In this document: piece after piece, positions 1-12,595 of the stretch | Position numbering within the stretch: the stretch's first letter is position 1 | Layout: every line of letters starts with the position of its first letter | Source: Chamaea fasciata | Taxonomy: Eukaryota; Chordata; Aves; Passeriformes; Sylviidae | NCBI GenBank assembly: GCA_029207755.1 | Contig: JARCOQ010000016.1 | Coordinates: forward strand, 12,235,307-12,299,306 | Length of the DNA: 64,000 nucleotides | Reading direction: 5' to 3' | Made by a program: the position numbers and the translations under genes | Notes under the pieces: model-generated | Seen by the model: the letters and a program-made list of their open reading frames with translations, nothing else | What the model was told of the DNA's origin: nothing | Databases searched by the model: none

Positions 1-1509
1 GTGCTTCTTGAAGTTTCTAATTATAAGAACAGGCCATCGACTTCAGGATTAAATACATGCAAGATGACAGCCCTGTTTATCTCCAATTTAACTTTGCTAA
101 ATTCAGACCTTTACCAAACCTACCAGTGACTGCCCCTAAGTTTCGATGTGGAGGTAGACTATTCTTGGTACACAAACTGATGTTCTAGTTTGTTTTCTCT
201 ACCTAAATAGGACTAGGCGACTGTAGTTGTTCTCCAAAAAAAAAAACAAAACCCAACCAAACAATGAAAACCCAACCCAAAAACGCTTGTAGGTCAATGG
301 AAATCAGTAAAATGAAGCTGTATAATTACTGGAAGAAAACATTCCTCCATTAGGCATCTGCAAGCAGAACTATTTCTTTGCTGTTCGATGTGTTAATTAC
401 AACTAGATAGGATATGCCACAGAAAATTAACAGTCTTGCAAAGACATCAGAGGTAAACACACAAAACAGGAGCTGCTTAAGGGTCAGGAGAGCAAGTCAA
501 TTTTGAAGAAAGATAAAAGAACTGTCATGTATATGATTGCTTATGAAAGAGAAGAGGGCAATCCTGCCTTGTTATCATCAGTTAATTAGGCACTACAGTC
601 AGGCGTGCATACGCTGCAACATTTGCCATGGTAATCAAATGTATTATTCAAATGAGAAACAAAACAAAAGCAACGGCAACTCTGACGGGAGAATGCAATC
701 TGCCCACACAAAGGTGCTGAGTTAACTTTATCTGTTAAAAGGAAGCTCAGGAAGATGTTACATCAACTTTCTCAAACCGCACTGCCTTGAAATTCAGACT
801 ACAATTCTGCTTCTAAAGAAAATACTCTTTTCCAAATTTGATTCACATGTGAGGTGATGACCTTTGCAAGCAAAGACAAGGGTAATGAAAAGCAATTGAT
901 AGTGCAGTAGGATTCTGTTATGTCTTTAATATAAATATGACACTGAGACTAACAAATGCACTCTTGACAAAGCATGCAATCTCCTGAGTAAAAAAAGAAC
1001 AAGAGAAAGCAATATACCACATTTTCCCTGTCCTGAGCCATAACTGCAAGGAAAAATAAACCTAATAACTGCTCTGCAAATGATGTGATGACACCATGTG
1101 ATAACTACCCTGTCTCACGAAGGCTCCTGCCATGCTACTGTACAATCAGACTTCTTCCGGTTTGTACAAAATGGATGCTTTTGGTGCTACTTTTATTTGA
1201 CTGGACAGAAGACATCCAATACAAAGTTTGGTACCAAAATTAGGATCTTTGCCAGGGGATGACAGCAAACTAATGGCTTCTCATATCTTAATATTAAACT
1301 TTCAGACAACATAATTTTCAGATCATGTGTTTCCTTCACATGAGATTGGCAAGAAAAATCCCACTGGATATTTTCACCTTAAGCAAGCTGTGTGTCCCTA
1401 AAGGGGTAACAGTAAGAAAGGTAATCTCCCTGCTAGGACTGTGGGAAGGGAGAGCAGGGCTCACCTCCTCAGGAAAACCTGGGACAACTGGGAGAGGGAT
1501 TCAAATGAG
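1..1509. other. unique non-coding AT-rich sequence
   Basis: No exon, RNA gene or recognisable transposon is visible. Open frames are about 60 codons and start and stop without splice or family support. The only structured part is the A/C-rich tract at 236-284. It is probably intronic or intergenic DNA. Confidence 0.6.
236..284. repeat. A/C-rich low-complexity tract
   Basis: A run of about ten A is followed by interspersed AAACCC and AACCAAAC blocks with almost no G or T. It belongs to a dispersed set of similar tracts in this window (3060, 23826, 28830, 42137, 45825 and 51770 on this strand; 10638 and 45173 on the other). It is probably a decayed homopolymer and has no coding meaning. Confidence 0.85.
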
Positions 1510-1998
1510 CTGATTGGCTCCATGTCTGGCCCCCTCAGTTTAGGAAGGGCATTGAGACTCCTGAGCGTGTTCAGAGGAGGCCATGAGGCTGGTGAGGGGC
1601 TGGGAACACAAACCCTGTGAGGAACAGCTGAGGGAGCTGGGTGTGTTTATCCTGGAGAAAAGGAGACTCAGGGGTGACCTGATCACTCTCTGCAACTCCC
1701 TGAAAGGTGGCTGTGCTCAGGTGGGGGTTGTCTCCTTCTCCAGGCAGCAACTGACAGAACGAGAGGACACAGCCTCAAGCTGAACCAGGAGAAACACAGG
1801 TTGGCTATTAGGAAAGAGTTTTTTACAGAAAGGGTGATGAAGTACTGGAATGGTCTGCCCGGGGACGTGGTGGAGTCACCATCCCTGATGTGTTTAAAGA
1901 AAGCCTGGATGTGGCACTCAGTGCCATGGTGTAGTTGAGGTGTTGGGGCTGGGTTGGACTTGATGAACTTGGAGGTCTCTTCCACAACGATGAGATGA
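1510..1998 (+). mobile_element. CR1 LINE, 5'-truncated 3' end
   Basis: This is the last part of a CR1 non-LTR retrotransposon: the end of the ORF2 polyprotein plus the 3' UTR. The frame from 1583 reads RLVRGWEH, then [21 protein letters not shown] and LKGGC, which matches the conserved CR1 C-terminal block (usually [29 protein letters not shown]). Downstream come the UTR landmarks 'ctggaatggtctgccc', 'gtggagtcaccatccctg' and 'ttggacttgatgaacttgg', in consensus order. The final 8-bp ATTCTATG-type repeats are degraded, so the 3' border near 1998 is approximate. Frameshifts and stops make it inactive. 5' truncation is usual for CR1. The similar layout of the copy at 47846-48987 supports the call. 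Confidence 0.92.
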
Positions 1999-3059
1999 GG
2001 GAACCTCTGAAATTGTGATAATCTCACAGTGTTTTATAATCCCCTGCCTCCATCCTCTCCTGAAGCAAGGAAACAAACCTGCCATGGCAGGGGCTCCTCA
2101 AACCAGCACCAGGACTCTGATTTAGAAAGTCATCTTGTGCCAAACCCCAGCTGCAGAGCAGACACAGCCCATGTTCTTGAGGATGGAGCACTCCTTGTAC
2201 TCCAGACCTACTTCTGCTAGACTAGGAAGTAACTGATACTTTTTCACACCCATTTTGTAGTTCCTCAAACATTTTCCAAGTTGATACTCTTGCATAACAA
2301 CTATGGCTTCCTTCTATTCTGCCAAACAAACAACTGACAATACAATAAAGAAAAATATCTTTGCTGAGTGGGCAGGTACTGACCAACTTCTATGATTAAA
2401 TTATTCTACAAATATCAGTGAAAAGAAGTAATAAAAATACGAAATATGTAGCAGAATATTATCTATTATGCTATTATTTTGAAGACAGCTGCCATCAAAA
2501 GATATATATCCCTAGTGAAAATCAATGCAAATGGAATTTATCTAACAAATCTGTATTATTTTTTCAAATGTCTCTCCTTTCCAATCCCTCCTTTTCCTGC
2601 ACAATATTCTCAGTGTTTGACCATCTCAATCAAATACTACAGAAGAAAATAACACGATTCAGAAGTCACTCTTCTGATCAAATTAGGCTAACATGGATCA
2701 ATATGAAACCTTAGTGCATCTGCAGTCTCAGTGTCTTCAGTGTCCAGAAATTCAGTAATCTGTGAGAAAAAAGTAATATCTGTTTCTTTGACATGGACAT
2801 TTTCTTTTTAGTCAGACTGTCACTTCCCATTTCAGTTAACAAAATGTTGGATGCAGCTCATCATTGGACAAATATTACAGTCCTATAGAGTACAAAATGG
2901 GAGGAATCGTTTCCGACCGGAAATTTAATACAAAAACAGATCTGCGAGGAATTCCACAAACTTCAGAAGACAGAGATACGTAAATGTGAAAACATAACAC
3001 TACACAGAACCTTATTTTTCCATAAACCATTCAGAAATGTTTAAAATTTACTCTGGAAG

Positions 3060-3123
3060 AAAAAAATATATAATTAAAAAAAGCCAAAAACAAACAAACA
3101 AAAAAAAACCCCTACCAAACACC
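3060..3123. repeat. A-rich / AAAC tract
   Basis: An A-rich stretch with CAAACAAACAAA and a trailing ACCCC. It is low-complexity sequence, not a gene. Confidence 0.8.
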
Positions 3124-4793
3124 AGCACCTTGAGGCAATACACCTTCCTGGCCTCACAAACAGGCCTTGTTTTTCCTTCTAATCAATGCAAATATTTGCT
3201 GTGATCAGAGAGAGACAACCTGGCTACTAAATCAGTTAAACATTCGTTTTGCTAATACGAGCAGGTATGTTTTTTTAACTTAGAGATGCAAGCATCTCGT
3301 GCTCACTGGGCAAAACATTTGGACTGAGGAGAGGTGTAGGGACATAGTAAACAGCAATCTGCAAAAAGAACTCCATTTATTCCTCTTTACATTTTACTGC
3401 ATTTTCAACTGTCAGATTTACGTAGCTGGAATCTAACATGAGAATGAGGCAAATAATGGCCACCCAGGATTCACACCTGACTGTGTGTTACCCACTTTAA
3501 AAGTACATTGCCAACTGCTTCATGACTCCCTGAAACCCCCAAGCCCTTTACCAAGGGTGAACGGCACAACTCATCCCGTGAAAGGTCATGCAAATATTTC
3601 CTATGTAAAGAGAAAAACAGATACATATGGAAAATCAGGAGCATTCCTGCCATTTGAAAATTGTTGAAATGTGTGAAATTAACACAAAGAAAATGTCCTT
3701 ATTATTGTCCATGGAAGGGAAAATCAAAACAGAAAGAAAATCAAAACACCCTCTGACTTTTCATCCCATAAGGTACCCGCAGCACTCATTACATCACATA
3801 ATACAATTTGTCAGACTTTGCTGTCCCCTAAAACTTACTCTGATTTCTGTGTCAGTGTGAAACTCCTTACGCTACACCTAAAGAAGCAGTGAAATTTTAA
3901 GTGCAGTACACAAAACATTCTATCTTTAATAACTTACATCTTAGAGTGCTTCCCATTTAAAAAACACTATTTAGTTGTAATGGAAATCACTTTGTAAGTG
4001 TTCCACACAAAAGAAGACGTGTCTTAAGTAGCAGAAAGTCAATGATGGCACATACAAACATCTACCAACAGAGCTGGGCTTCCATATCTGCATAATTCAC
4101 AAATGTTAATTAAAACTCTGCAGAAGATCTTCAAGTATAATGCCTGAATTTTTAGATTACGTGACACTTGAAAAGTTCAAATAGCGCACATCTTACTGAT
4201 GCACAACATAAAAAACTGATTTTCAAGAATAAGGGTCAACATGGCACCGCGGCATTATTACAAGGAACTCAATTTACTGTTTCAGCCTCTTCATTTTAAG
4301 ATATTGCAGTTTTATCAATTTTTTCCACACTTTAATTTGTTTGATTATTAGGCAAATACCATATCAAAGCAGTGAGACTAAAGAGAAATTTCACGCTCTT
4401 GAACTTCAGTAAGAAATGCCCACCAGCAACGAAGTGAATACAATGCAATCTTGAATTGCCAAGGCTCATCTCAGTCCCAAAGAGAGCAGGTAGGTGGTGC
4501 TTAGAAAAATACAGTTGTCTGGAAAGACTAAGTGCATTATGAGAAGCTTTTCTTTCACAGGACTATTATTTCCTGATTATAATAGCATCACCTGATATTT
4601 TCTTCTACATCAGCAGGAAATAACAACACTTTGGGATTTTAAAAATCTCTTTGAATGTGTAAAATAATTTAAACATATGGTCTTCTGCATTATCTTTCAA
4701 TGGGATTGTGCTCCGAGTGGGTATGGATATGATTATAGCATTAGCTTTTCCTCTTTTGCATTTAGAACATTTTTCCTCTGCTCATGTTGATAG

Positions 4794-4810
4794 GGGGGGA
4801 AAAAAAAAAA
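4794..4810. repeat. G-run joined to A-run
   Basis: About seven G pass directly into eleven A, forming an uninterrupted purine tract. The same G-then-A junction precedes the much longer A runs at 28710 and 56361. Confidence 0.75.
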
Positions 4811-6234
4811 GTATCCTCAATCCACTAAAATAAATACTTCTGTTATATTCTGTTGCTTCAACAATGAATAAAGCAACCATGCAGGTTTATAATATCAATT
4901 CACAGGGTTCTTTCTGCTTCAGTGAACTGTTACTGAAAGGTTCAGAACAAAGCTACAGGCAGATCGGACAAAGCTGCTGTAACAGGATTTACATTACACT
5001 CAAACTGATAAGACCACATCAGAGAACTGCTCAATCTTCAGTGCCTTTGCTCAGAGTGGCACGAGGGCTGTGAGCATTTTGGCTCTCAGCACCTGATCAC
5101 AGCATCTGTATTACACCTGGCAGCTGAAACACCGATCCAATCTCACCTCCGTAGGACAATTCGTGTTTCCTCTTCTTCCTTCCCACCCTCTTTGTCAAGT
5201 GCATTGGGATGGGGATAAAATGGGATCCCAGGAAAGCTACAGCAATATTGAGTTATCTGCTGTACTCTGCATAGTTATAAACGGGAGCAAATTGCCTACA
5301 CACTAACATCTACTGAGATCTAAAGTAATTAAAATATTCCGTATTCAAATCATTAGTTGACACTTCTGGGTGGAAGGAGGGAGACGGCATCCCCAGGGAA
5401 AGCAAAGATAACGCTCAATATAAAATTAATTAAATACCACCAGGTGAAGTCACTGCCCTGGATTTCCTAGAGCCAGGAGTTTCTTTGTGCAGTCTTAGCT
5501 ACAGTCACATTTCTGAACGTGTTTCTGCTTCAAGTAACTGCAGCATTTCAGGTTTTTCCCTTCCTTCTCCCTTAACCACCTTTATCTTTGCAACCCACAC
5601 TGATTATGCCAGACTACCCCAAAGAACCCTGGTCTCCTTGTTGCCACTGAACATTCAATAAACATTCAAATAGGAAACATTTGTGCACAACAGTAAAAGT
5701 GAGAGCTTTAATTAAAGCACAAAAGAAAACATCACAGCATTTATAGAATGTAAAGCTGCCATTCTAGAGACTCCCAATTACCTGCTTGAGGTGATTCCCT
5801 CAAAGTTCCTGGCTCAGTGCAGCCCCTAACACAGATTTTCTGCATCACCATCATGAGCAGTCCCTGCTTCCACCTTTTCTGGCAAGCAGTACTGTCCACG
5901 ATCCAGCCTTTTTCATTTAAACCATAGTAATAGTCGAGCAACAGTTCAAAAACGAGAGCAGCAATTAAAATGCACATCGCTTTTTATGCCATAAGCACAA
6001 TGGCTGGACTCACCAGGGAGGCAGGATGGAAACTGCTCTGCGCCAAGGCTCGGGATTGATTCCTGCTGCCACCGAGTGCTGTTTGCCTGATCACTTTGCA
6101 CTGCTCTGTTGTGATCAGCCACAACTTTGGGGCTCCTATTACCTCAAGCAAGCCCTGGCTTTTGGAAGCACATTTTCTTCCCAGAATGAGACAAAACCCC
6201 TGAAACAGAACTGATTTGTGATCTGCAAAACTCC

Positions 6235-6244
6235 TGACTCAGCA
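6235..6244 (+). promoter_or_regulatory. TGACTCAGCA motif (AP-1/ARE/MARE-like)
   Basis: The ten bases contain the AP-1 core TGACTCA and fit the antioxidant-response pattern TGACnnnGCA bound by CNC-bZIP/small MAF dimers. This is a sequence match only. Such motifs occur by chance in 64 kb, and no promoter is nearby. Confidence 0.2.
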
Positions 6245-7767
6245 AGGCAAAAAGCAAACAAAGGAAAGGAACATCTTTAGCAAAGGTTGTAGGAATAAAG
6301 TGTCTATAGCAACTTTGCTTTTTGGAATGAAAAAATCCCAAAGCCACCAAATACACAAAATGTTAATAATTTGAACATCTCACTAAAAGGACACCCCACC
6401 ACCCAAACCTGAGACAGCAACATAGTGGAATATTTACAGTAGTCTGTAATTAATGGTAAAACCAGCATATTATTCACCTATAGCCTGTGAGTGAATATCA
6501 TCCTTTCATACGAAAAAAAAGAATTTTAAGAATGTGACACCCACATAAACCATGCCACTCTGTACCAAATAGTTTGATCCCTGACGGTTAGTGACAAAGA
6601 AAAGAGGAACGCTCTTAAATTTGTAGGGAAGGTGCTCCTGCTTCAGAAAAAGGTTTTAATGGTTCTGTTCATAAAAATGTGCACCCTTGTTCTGAGCAAC
6701 TTCCACTTCAGCTGTAAACTTTGCCTTGGCTGTATGTTCTTTGGCAACACCTGGTGGAGTTTGGATAAAACTACAATAATATTGTAAAAGAAAAGTTACG
6801 GCAACTCTTGGACTTTTTGTCGAAATGCTTCTGAAGAAGTTACTTAAACTGTTCACAAAATGCAAACTTCAAGCTGAGAGGAAACAGTTTCTTGGGTTTC
6901 ACAAAGCAGCAGTGGATATTTTTATAATATCAAATTCCATATTAGGATAATTACAATATCTAGCTTTGATCTTGAAATTAGTCAGCTTTTTTCCTTCACT
7001 ATTATACGGAAAAAAAGAACAACAAATACCATTTAAAAATGACTTCTACTTAATGTAACCCAGAGAAAATAAAAGATTTTGTGTTTACAATAACCTGTCA
7101 ATCACAGCAACAAATTGAGGAAACTGTCATCTCTACACAAAAAATTACAATGAAATAAGGCACATGGTTTAAAAAGACATTTTAAGGGAATGTGTCTGAC
7201 CCCATTTTTTACTTTCTCTGTCAATGCCTGGGAAGAGTTTGTCCATGTAGAGAACAGACAGAAGTGATTCCAGCCGAACAGAGAACAAGTATCTGCTTGT
7301 GGCACAGACCTTCTGGAATTATAATCCATCAAAACTATTCACGTGGTGGGGAGGAGGCTTCTCCTCCAAGTGATAGTACAGGAAATATTCAGCATAATAT
7401 GACACAGGGGCTGTCAAATTAGTCTCATTAGAAATACTGTAATTAAGAGAAGGGAGCCCAGCATACTTATCACAGTCAGCCACTTGTACTCAAATCATGC
7501 TGAAGAATTCTGAGACTTAGAAACATATTTCTTGATTTTCTTTATCTTTGTTCCCCTATCAAAGCATTAAAACCTGGCAGCATTTTACCCCAAGAATAAC
7601 ATTTAAAGAGAATTTGTGATTTATTTTCTTTTTGTACAGCCTAGTAATAATTTAATGACGAAATCTACTAACACAGGTGAAATTATCTTGTCTGGAAGAA
7701 TTTCAACGTATTAAAACCTAGGTTAATATTAAACATGATGCTAAGAAAGAACTGTACCGATGGCCAA

Positions 7768-7785
7768 TTTTTTTTTTTTTTTTTT
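7768..7785. repeat. poly(T) run of 18
   Basis: An uninterrupted T18 followed by AAATC. No recognisable element body lies on either side, so it is listed only as a homopolymer. Confidence 0.9.
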
Positions 7786-8114
7786 AAATCAATCTCTTCT
7801 ACTGAAAACGATTTCAGATTCTTATGTTTGGAAATGCACTATCTCCTTTGCAAATTGACTGGGAGATGCCAAACATTTTTGTCAAGCAGCGTTCAGAAAT
7901 AAGAGTTTGGGATTACTTTACAGATGTTCAATAACTCACAGATCACTGCCCATCTTCCCAGCCTGCCTCTGATACACTCATTTTTCAAACAGATCTAATG
8001 CTGCAGGTTGAAAGCTAAGCCAAGATGAGATGCATGTCAATATGCTAATAAAATATCACCGTGACAGAGTTTAGATGTAAAGCAATTAAGCACGGAATAA
8101 CACTCTCCATTTAA

Positions 8115-8152
8115 AAATTAGGATCTAAACTTTAAATTAGGATCTAAACTTG
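8115..8152. repeat. 19-bp tandem duplication
   Basis: The unit AAATTAGGATCTAAACTTT at 8115-8133 is repeated at 8134-8152 with one mismatch at the last base. The near identity points to a fairly recent local duplication, probably by replication slippage. Confidence 0.9.
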
Positions 8153-10637
8153 AAAGAAGAGGCCTGCTTTCAGTTTCTCCAAGGCCTTTCACCTAAGCAC
8201 TACAAAGCATTTGACAGTACTTAAAGACCTGAACTTCCAAGAGGTCTGGAGAAGAGTTTAGGGATCACTTCACCTGCCACTGAAATGCAGCCACCTTTTG
8301 GGTGAAGCACAGATGCACCAGGACATCCTACAACTGCTTTTGAAAGAGAAGGAAGGGAAAAGCCTGTATCATGTTAAAAACAAAACCATCTATGTAACAC
8401 CTTTAGTGTGAAGTTGTGATGTTTCATAACCAAGAGCAGATGTGATTGCAGCATCCTGTGGTTACTAAAAATCTGAAGGAAAACTTCCTGCATGTTTTCT
8501 ATTCTGTTGGAAAATCTGCAAAGCTGTCTTTAGCAATAAATGCTTTAATGACTCCCGACACGAGCAGACTGATTTCAGCTCTGTGTCTCATACTGCAGAC
8601 TCACAGTGTGCGCTTTTCCACATTTCTGACAGCAGAAAGATACCTCTTTAAATTATGCAGCTCAGAATTGTACACATCTGAGGGAAATACAGTTCTCAAT
8701 TAATAGATTTGGGCGTTCCTTTTGTCCTCACTTCAACTACTTTAAGGGGTATTTAAAAGAATAAACAAGACTGTTGCAGTTTAGATCATGCATATCTTTC
8801 ATTTACTTTACAGCTGCTGACAGGAAAAGGGAGAAAGGCAGTAGACAAAAGGTCCAGCAACTGAAGTACAAGATTCAATTCCTTTAAATGCATTTAAAGG
8901 CTCTAAAAGCCCTGTTATAGTATCTTCCCCAAACCATTCAGTTTCTGCTAGATTTAGCACTTTTGTCCTTTTGTATTCACAGACTTCACATAGCTTCTCC
9001 CAGGCTGGCAGGCCAACATATTAGAAATAAAATGCAATTCTGGTATCTGACACTTCAATTTAGCTTCTTCAGTAGCAAAGATCATCAACTGCACTGCTTT
9101 CTCCCATGACAGAAGATCACCTAAATATCACTTAACTGATGTGAGCTCTGTTGGTAATGCATACACTGTCTCCCCACTACATTACCACCATGCTGCCTAG
9201 AACAAAAATCAATTTTTAATTGACTGGATTATTTGAGGAATGTGGCCCATCCACTGCGCACTGCTGATAGATTCTCCTAGTTTTCCTGTCAGCAAAGACT
9301 GTAAAATTTCAAGCAACTTCAATACAGTAATTCAGGGATTTATCCAGAAGCCATATATATGAACAGAACAACATCACAGTTTTTTCAGTCCTACCCCTCC
9401 ATTATTCTGTCTCCTGGCTAGCCAAGTGAGGACTCTAAACTACAGTACAAATGAAAAAATAAACCACTGACACAGGAAAAACGATGAGTTTTTCATTGAA
9501 ATGAAAATCATGCAAAGAATCCAAATGAATAAACACAGAGGACTAGAGAGGACTTGAAAAAAATCTTTGCAAGGCTTGGGAAGTCACCCAGTGGGTTTCA
9601 CTCCAGAGGATCAAACCTGCAGGATCCAGGAACAATCTGCAATTCCTGGGCCCAGCAGCAGCCAAAGCAGGATTTCTCATCTGAATACCACTCCTGCTTT
9701 CTTCAGTAACCACTGCTACTGTGAGATACACACCCAGGCAGCTAAGACAAAAGGTTGAAAAAGTAACATTACACCGATGAAAACATGGGGGTCAGGGGGT
9801 ATAAATCACTCAACACTTCACCAGTAAATATAGCTGCAAGCAATTTTACAAAGCACAGCATAAACTGTTCACTGGCTGGTGTAGAGACCACGAAAGTCTC
9901 TGCCACTTCAAGTTTTCTGACAGGTGCATAATTTTCCTAACTTTTATCTCTCAGTTTCTTGCTGCTGAAACAAAAGACAACTGCACTGATGTCCTAAACA
10001 GAAAATTCTACTCTTGTACCACAACCCTCTCCAGCACAGTCAAGTGGCAAAACTTTGCACTGCACTCACAACAGTCTTAATTGATTCAGAGCAATGTCAA
10101 AAATCAGCACAGCTACAGAAATTGTAAATTAAAGATGCTGCTATGTGGCCAGGATAGATCTACAGATGAGAGATGTTTGGCTTCTTATGTTTCTGATTCT
10201 TGTTTCACAAACATCCAAAATACGCATTTTTCTTTAACCACATGCATTAGAGCCGGACTAATGAGCTGCAGTACCAATCTGTGCAAATTAGCCCTAAGAC
10301 AGCGTTCTATCCAATAAACCCACAGATCACAGGGGTTTGTGCTGGCTTCAACAAAGCTGGGAGAAGACAGAAATCCCTGATCTTGCATAAAGTCAGAGTG
10401 ACACAGTAAGGGAGGGCTGGATTTGGGTTAGACCTGTCAGTACAGAGTGAGCCTGGTGAAGTTTCTCTCAGATCAGCACCTTGTACCCTGTTAGCCTGAC
10501 AGTTCTGATGCACTGCAGAAAACTTTTCTCTTCCACTTTCACAACAACAACAAACTTGGGTATTTTTTCAGAGCTCTATCCACTTTCAAGCTTCTCCATA
10601 AGCTTCTAACGCAGACAAGAACAAAGAAATATTTCAA
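8153..10637. other. unique non-coding sequence
   Basis: No gene or transposon recognised. It holds the 20-bp palindrome at 8881-8900 and a moderately GC-rich patch around 9567-9760 whose short overlapping open frames on both strands look like chance. The rest is AT-rich background. Confidence 0.55.
8881..8900. other. perfect 20-bp palindrome
   Basis: CCTTTAAATGCATTTAAAGG equals its own reverse complement. The flanking bases (T before, C after) break the symmetry, so the palindrome is exactly 20 bp. By simple base counting, well under one such site is expected in 64 kb. It could bind a dimeric factor or be an accident of AT-rich sequence. Confidence 0.6.
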
Positions 10638-10762
10638 CTTTTTGTTTTGTCTATGTGTTTTTTTTTAGTTTCATGGTTTCTTTGTTTTTGTATGTTTGTT
10701 TGTTTGTTTGTTTTTGGGTTTTTTTGCTGTTGTTTGGGTTATTTTTTAATTTTTTTTTTTCC
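10638..10762. repeat. T/G-rich tract with (TTTG)n core
   Basis: About 125 bp of T runs with G interruptions. It includes a (TTTG)n microsatellite at about 10694-10716 and ends in T12. It is the reverse-complement counterpart of the A/C-rich tracts elsewhere in the window. Confidence 0.85.
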
Positions 10763-12474
10763 TGGTGATTCATGGCAGTAACATACCCAAAGCTTAACAA
10801 GATGTTAGATAAAAACAAGCCACTTGTAAATATGCAAATTATTCCAGGTCTCTGAATATTTCAGTAATTGTCCATCATTACTCCCAAATAAGTGTGTATT
10901 TAAAACTAAATTTATGCTTTGAAACAAGATGAAAGCATGATTAAAATCACTTTAGAATACCAATTAAAAATTAGAGTAGACCTTTCCACCTCACCATTTG
11001 CAATCAGGACTATGGTTTTTGTTTAGGTTGACCTTTTTGTTAATACAGAACAACAAAATGTAGCCATAACTGACATCCTCCATGCCCAAATTACTAACAA
11101 GTGCTTCAAGTAATCAGCTCATGATTGGCCTTTTCACAAGAGCTCTATGAACTCATCTTCCCAACAGCCCCTTTCCATACTGGTACAGAACTCTGGAAAC
11201 AGCTGCTTAGGAAAACGGGTTATAAAACACAAAACTATCACCCTGCTCAACTAATGCAGCTGCCTGGATGTGATCCCTATGGATCCCCCAGGGTGCTCTC
11301 CCATGAACACTTTGGATGTTTACCGCAGCTCAGCTGGGATGAATTCACAACGGGGTGTGAATGATGTGCAGCACCTGATGTTTATGATCTGCAGCACCTC
11401 AAAGCCAACCCAAGCATTTTAGCAGATCAAAGCCCAGTTCTTGTTCATCTGCTGATCATGGTAGTTGAAAATCTGGGGTTTTTTAACTTACAGGTAACTG
11501 TGAGACAGTACCCTGGGGATGAATCCACAATGCAAAATATCCCAGGCTTATTTTAATAAAACCAGCCATAACCTACTACACTTACACAGTATGTTCTCTC
11601 TATGAATCCTATTTTACAAGTAAAAGATGAAAGTATAGAGTGAAATCAACATTTGCAAAGATTACTTAAGTTGCTGCAGAATGATTGGTTGTTCTGAAGG
11701 ATGAATCATCTAAAATAAAGCCCTTGTGTGTAAAACCTGGCATTCACCTCCTGAGACATCTAAGAAAAGAGATGTCCCCAAAGAGAAAGAAAGCAGACTA
11801 AAGATTTTACTAGAAGCAAGAAGCCCTGATATTTTGGTGTTCTGAGTTTACCTTTGAAACTTCTCTGTTCCCATTCAACTTCAGCAAGTGTACAGGAGCT
11901 CTGCCTCAGCAGCATTTTCAGATTAGGAGCAGCCCTTCAGCAGGGGCTGCAGTCCAGGCAGGCTGGGTGTGATCTGATGCAGTATTTGGAGGAACACCAG
12001 AGCCTGAACATTGCTGCTGCTCCAGGCGACTGAACAAGGGACAGGCCAGCGTACAGGAGAGTCATGCTCTTCCAATGGAAACTCCTCAGCTTAAATCTGA
12101 ATTTTAAAATCGAGTTTATCTTCTTTTACAGCCGGCGGGTGCACACAAAGCGTTTCCGTTAAGTATGAATATTCTTTACAACTAACAATATAAGAGAGTA
12201 AATTAAAACATCACAGAATCCCCCCTCACCAAACCTTAACACTTTGTCAGATGAGCACAATTACCCCAAATGAAGAAACAAAATCTTCATTAATTTCAGT
12301 CTTAACCAATAAAAAAGCCGACTCTTGTCGTACTTAGCCCCTCAAAATCAAGCAGATAATTCTAGTGGGCCAACATATCTGTTTCACAGAGATGGAAAAC
12401 TGATTCTGAAGATTTGTCCATCACTGGACAATGACCCAGTGACAACCATATTTAAACAACACAGTGTCTGTACA

Positions 12475-12595
12475 CAATAGATAATATGGATAATACATAG
12501 ATATAGATAATATATAATATTATTTAGATAGATATATATGCTATAATAATACATAGGTATGAAACTAGAATATATATTTCTATAATAAATAAAAC
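12475..12595. repeat. AT-rich imperfect ATAGATA/TATATA block
   Basis: About 120 bp made almost wholly of A and T, with recurring ATAGATA, GATAATA and TATATA words. It is best read as a decayed GATA/TA microsatellite. Confidence 0.75.

Larger units (their letters stand above)
1999..8114. other. unique non-coding sequence
   Basis: About 6 kb of AT-rich sequence without a supported gene or transposon. It contains the A-rich tract at 3060-3123, a G7A11 purine run ending at 4810, an 18-T run at 7768-7785 and a TGACTCAGCA motif at 6235. Open frames reach only 98 codons (2418-2714) and match nothing I know. Confidence 0.55.
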
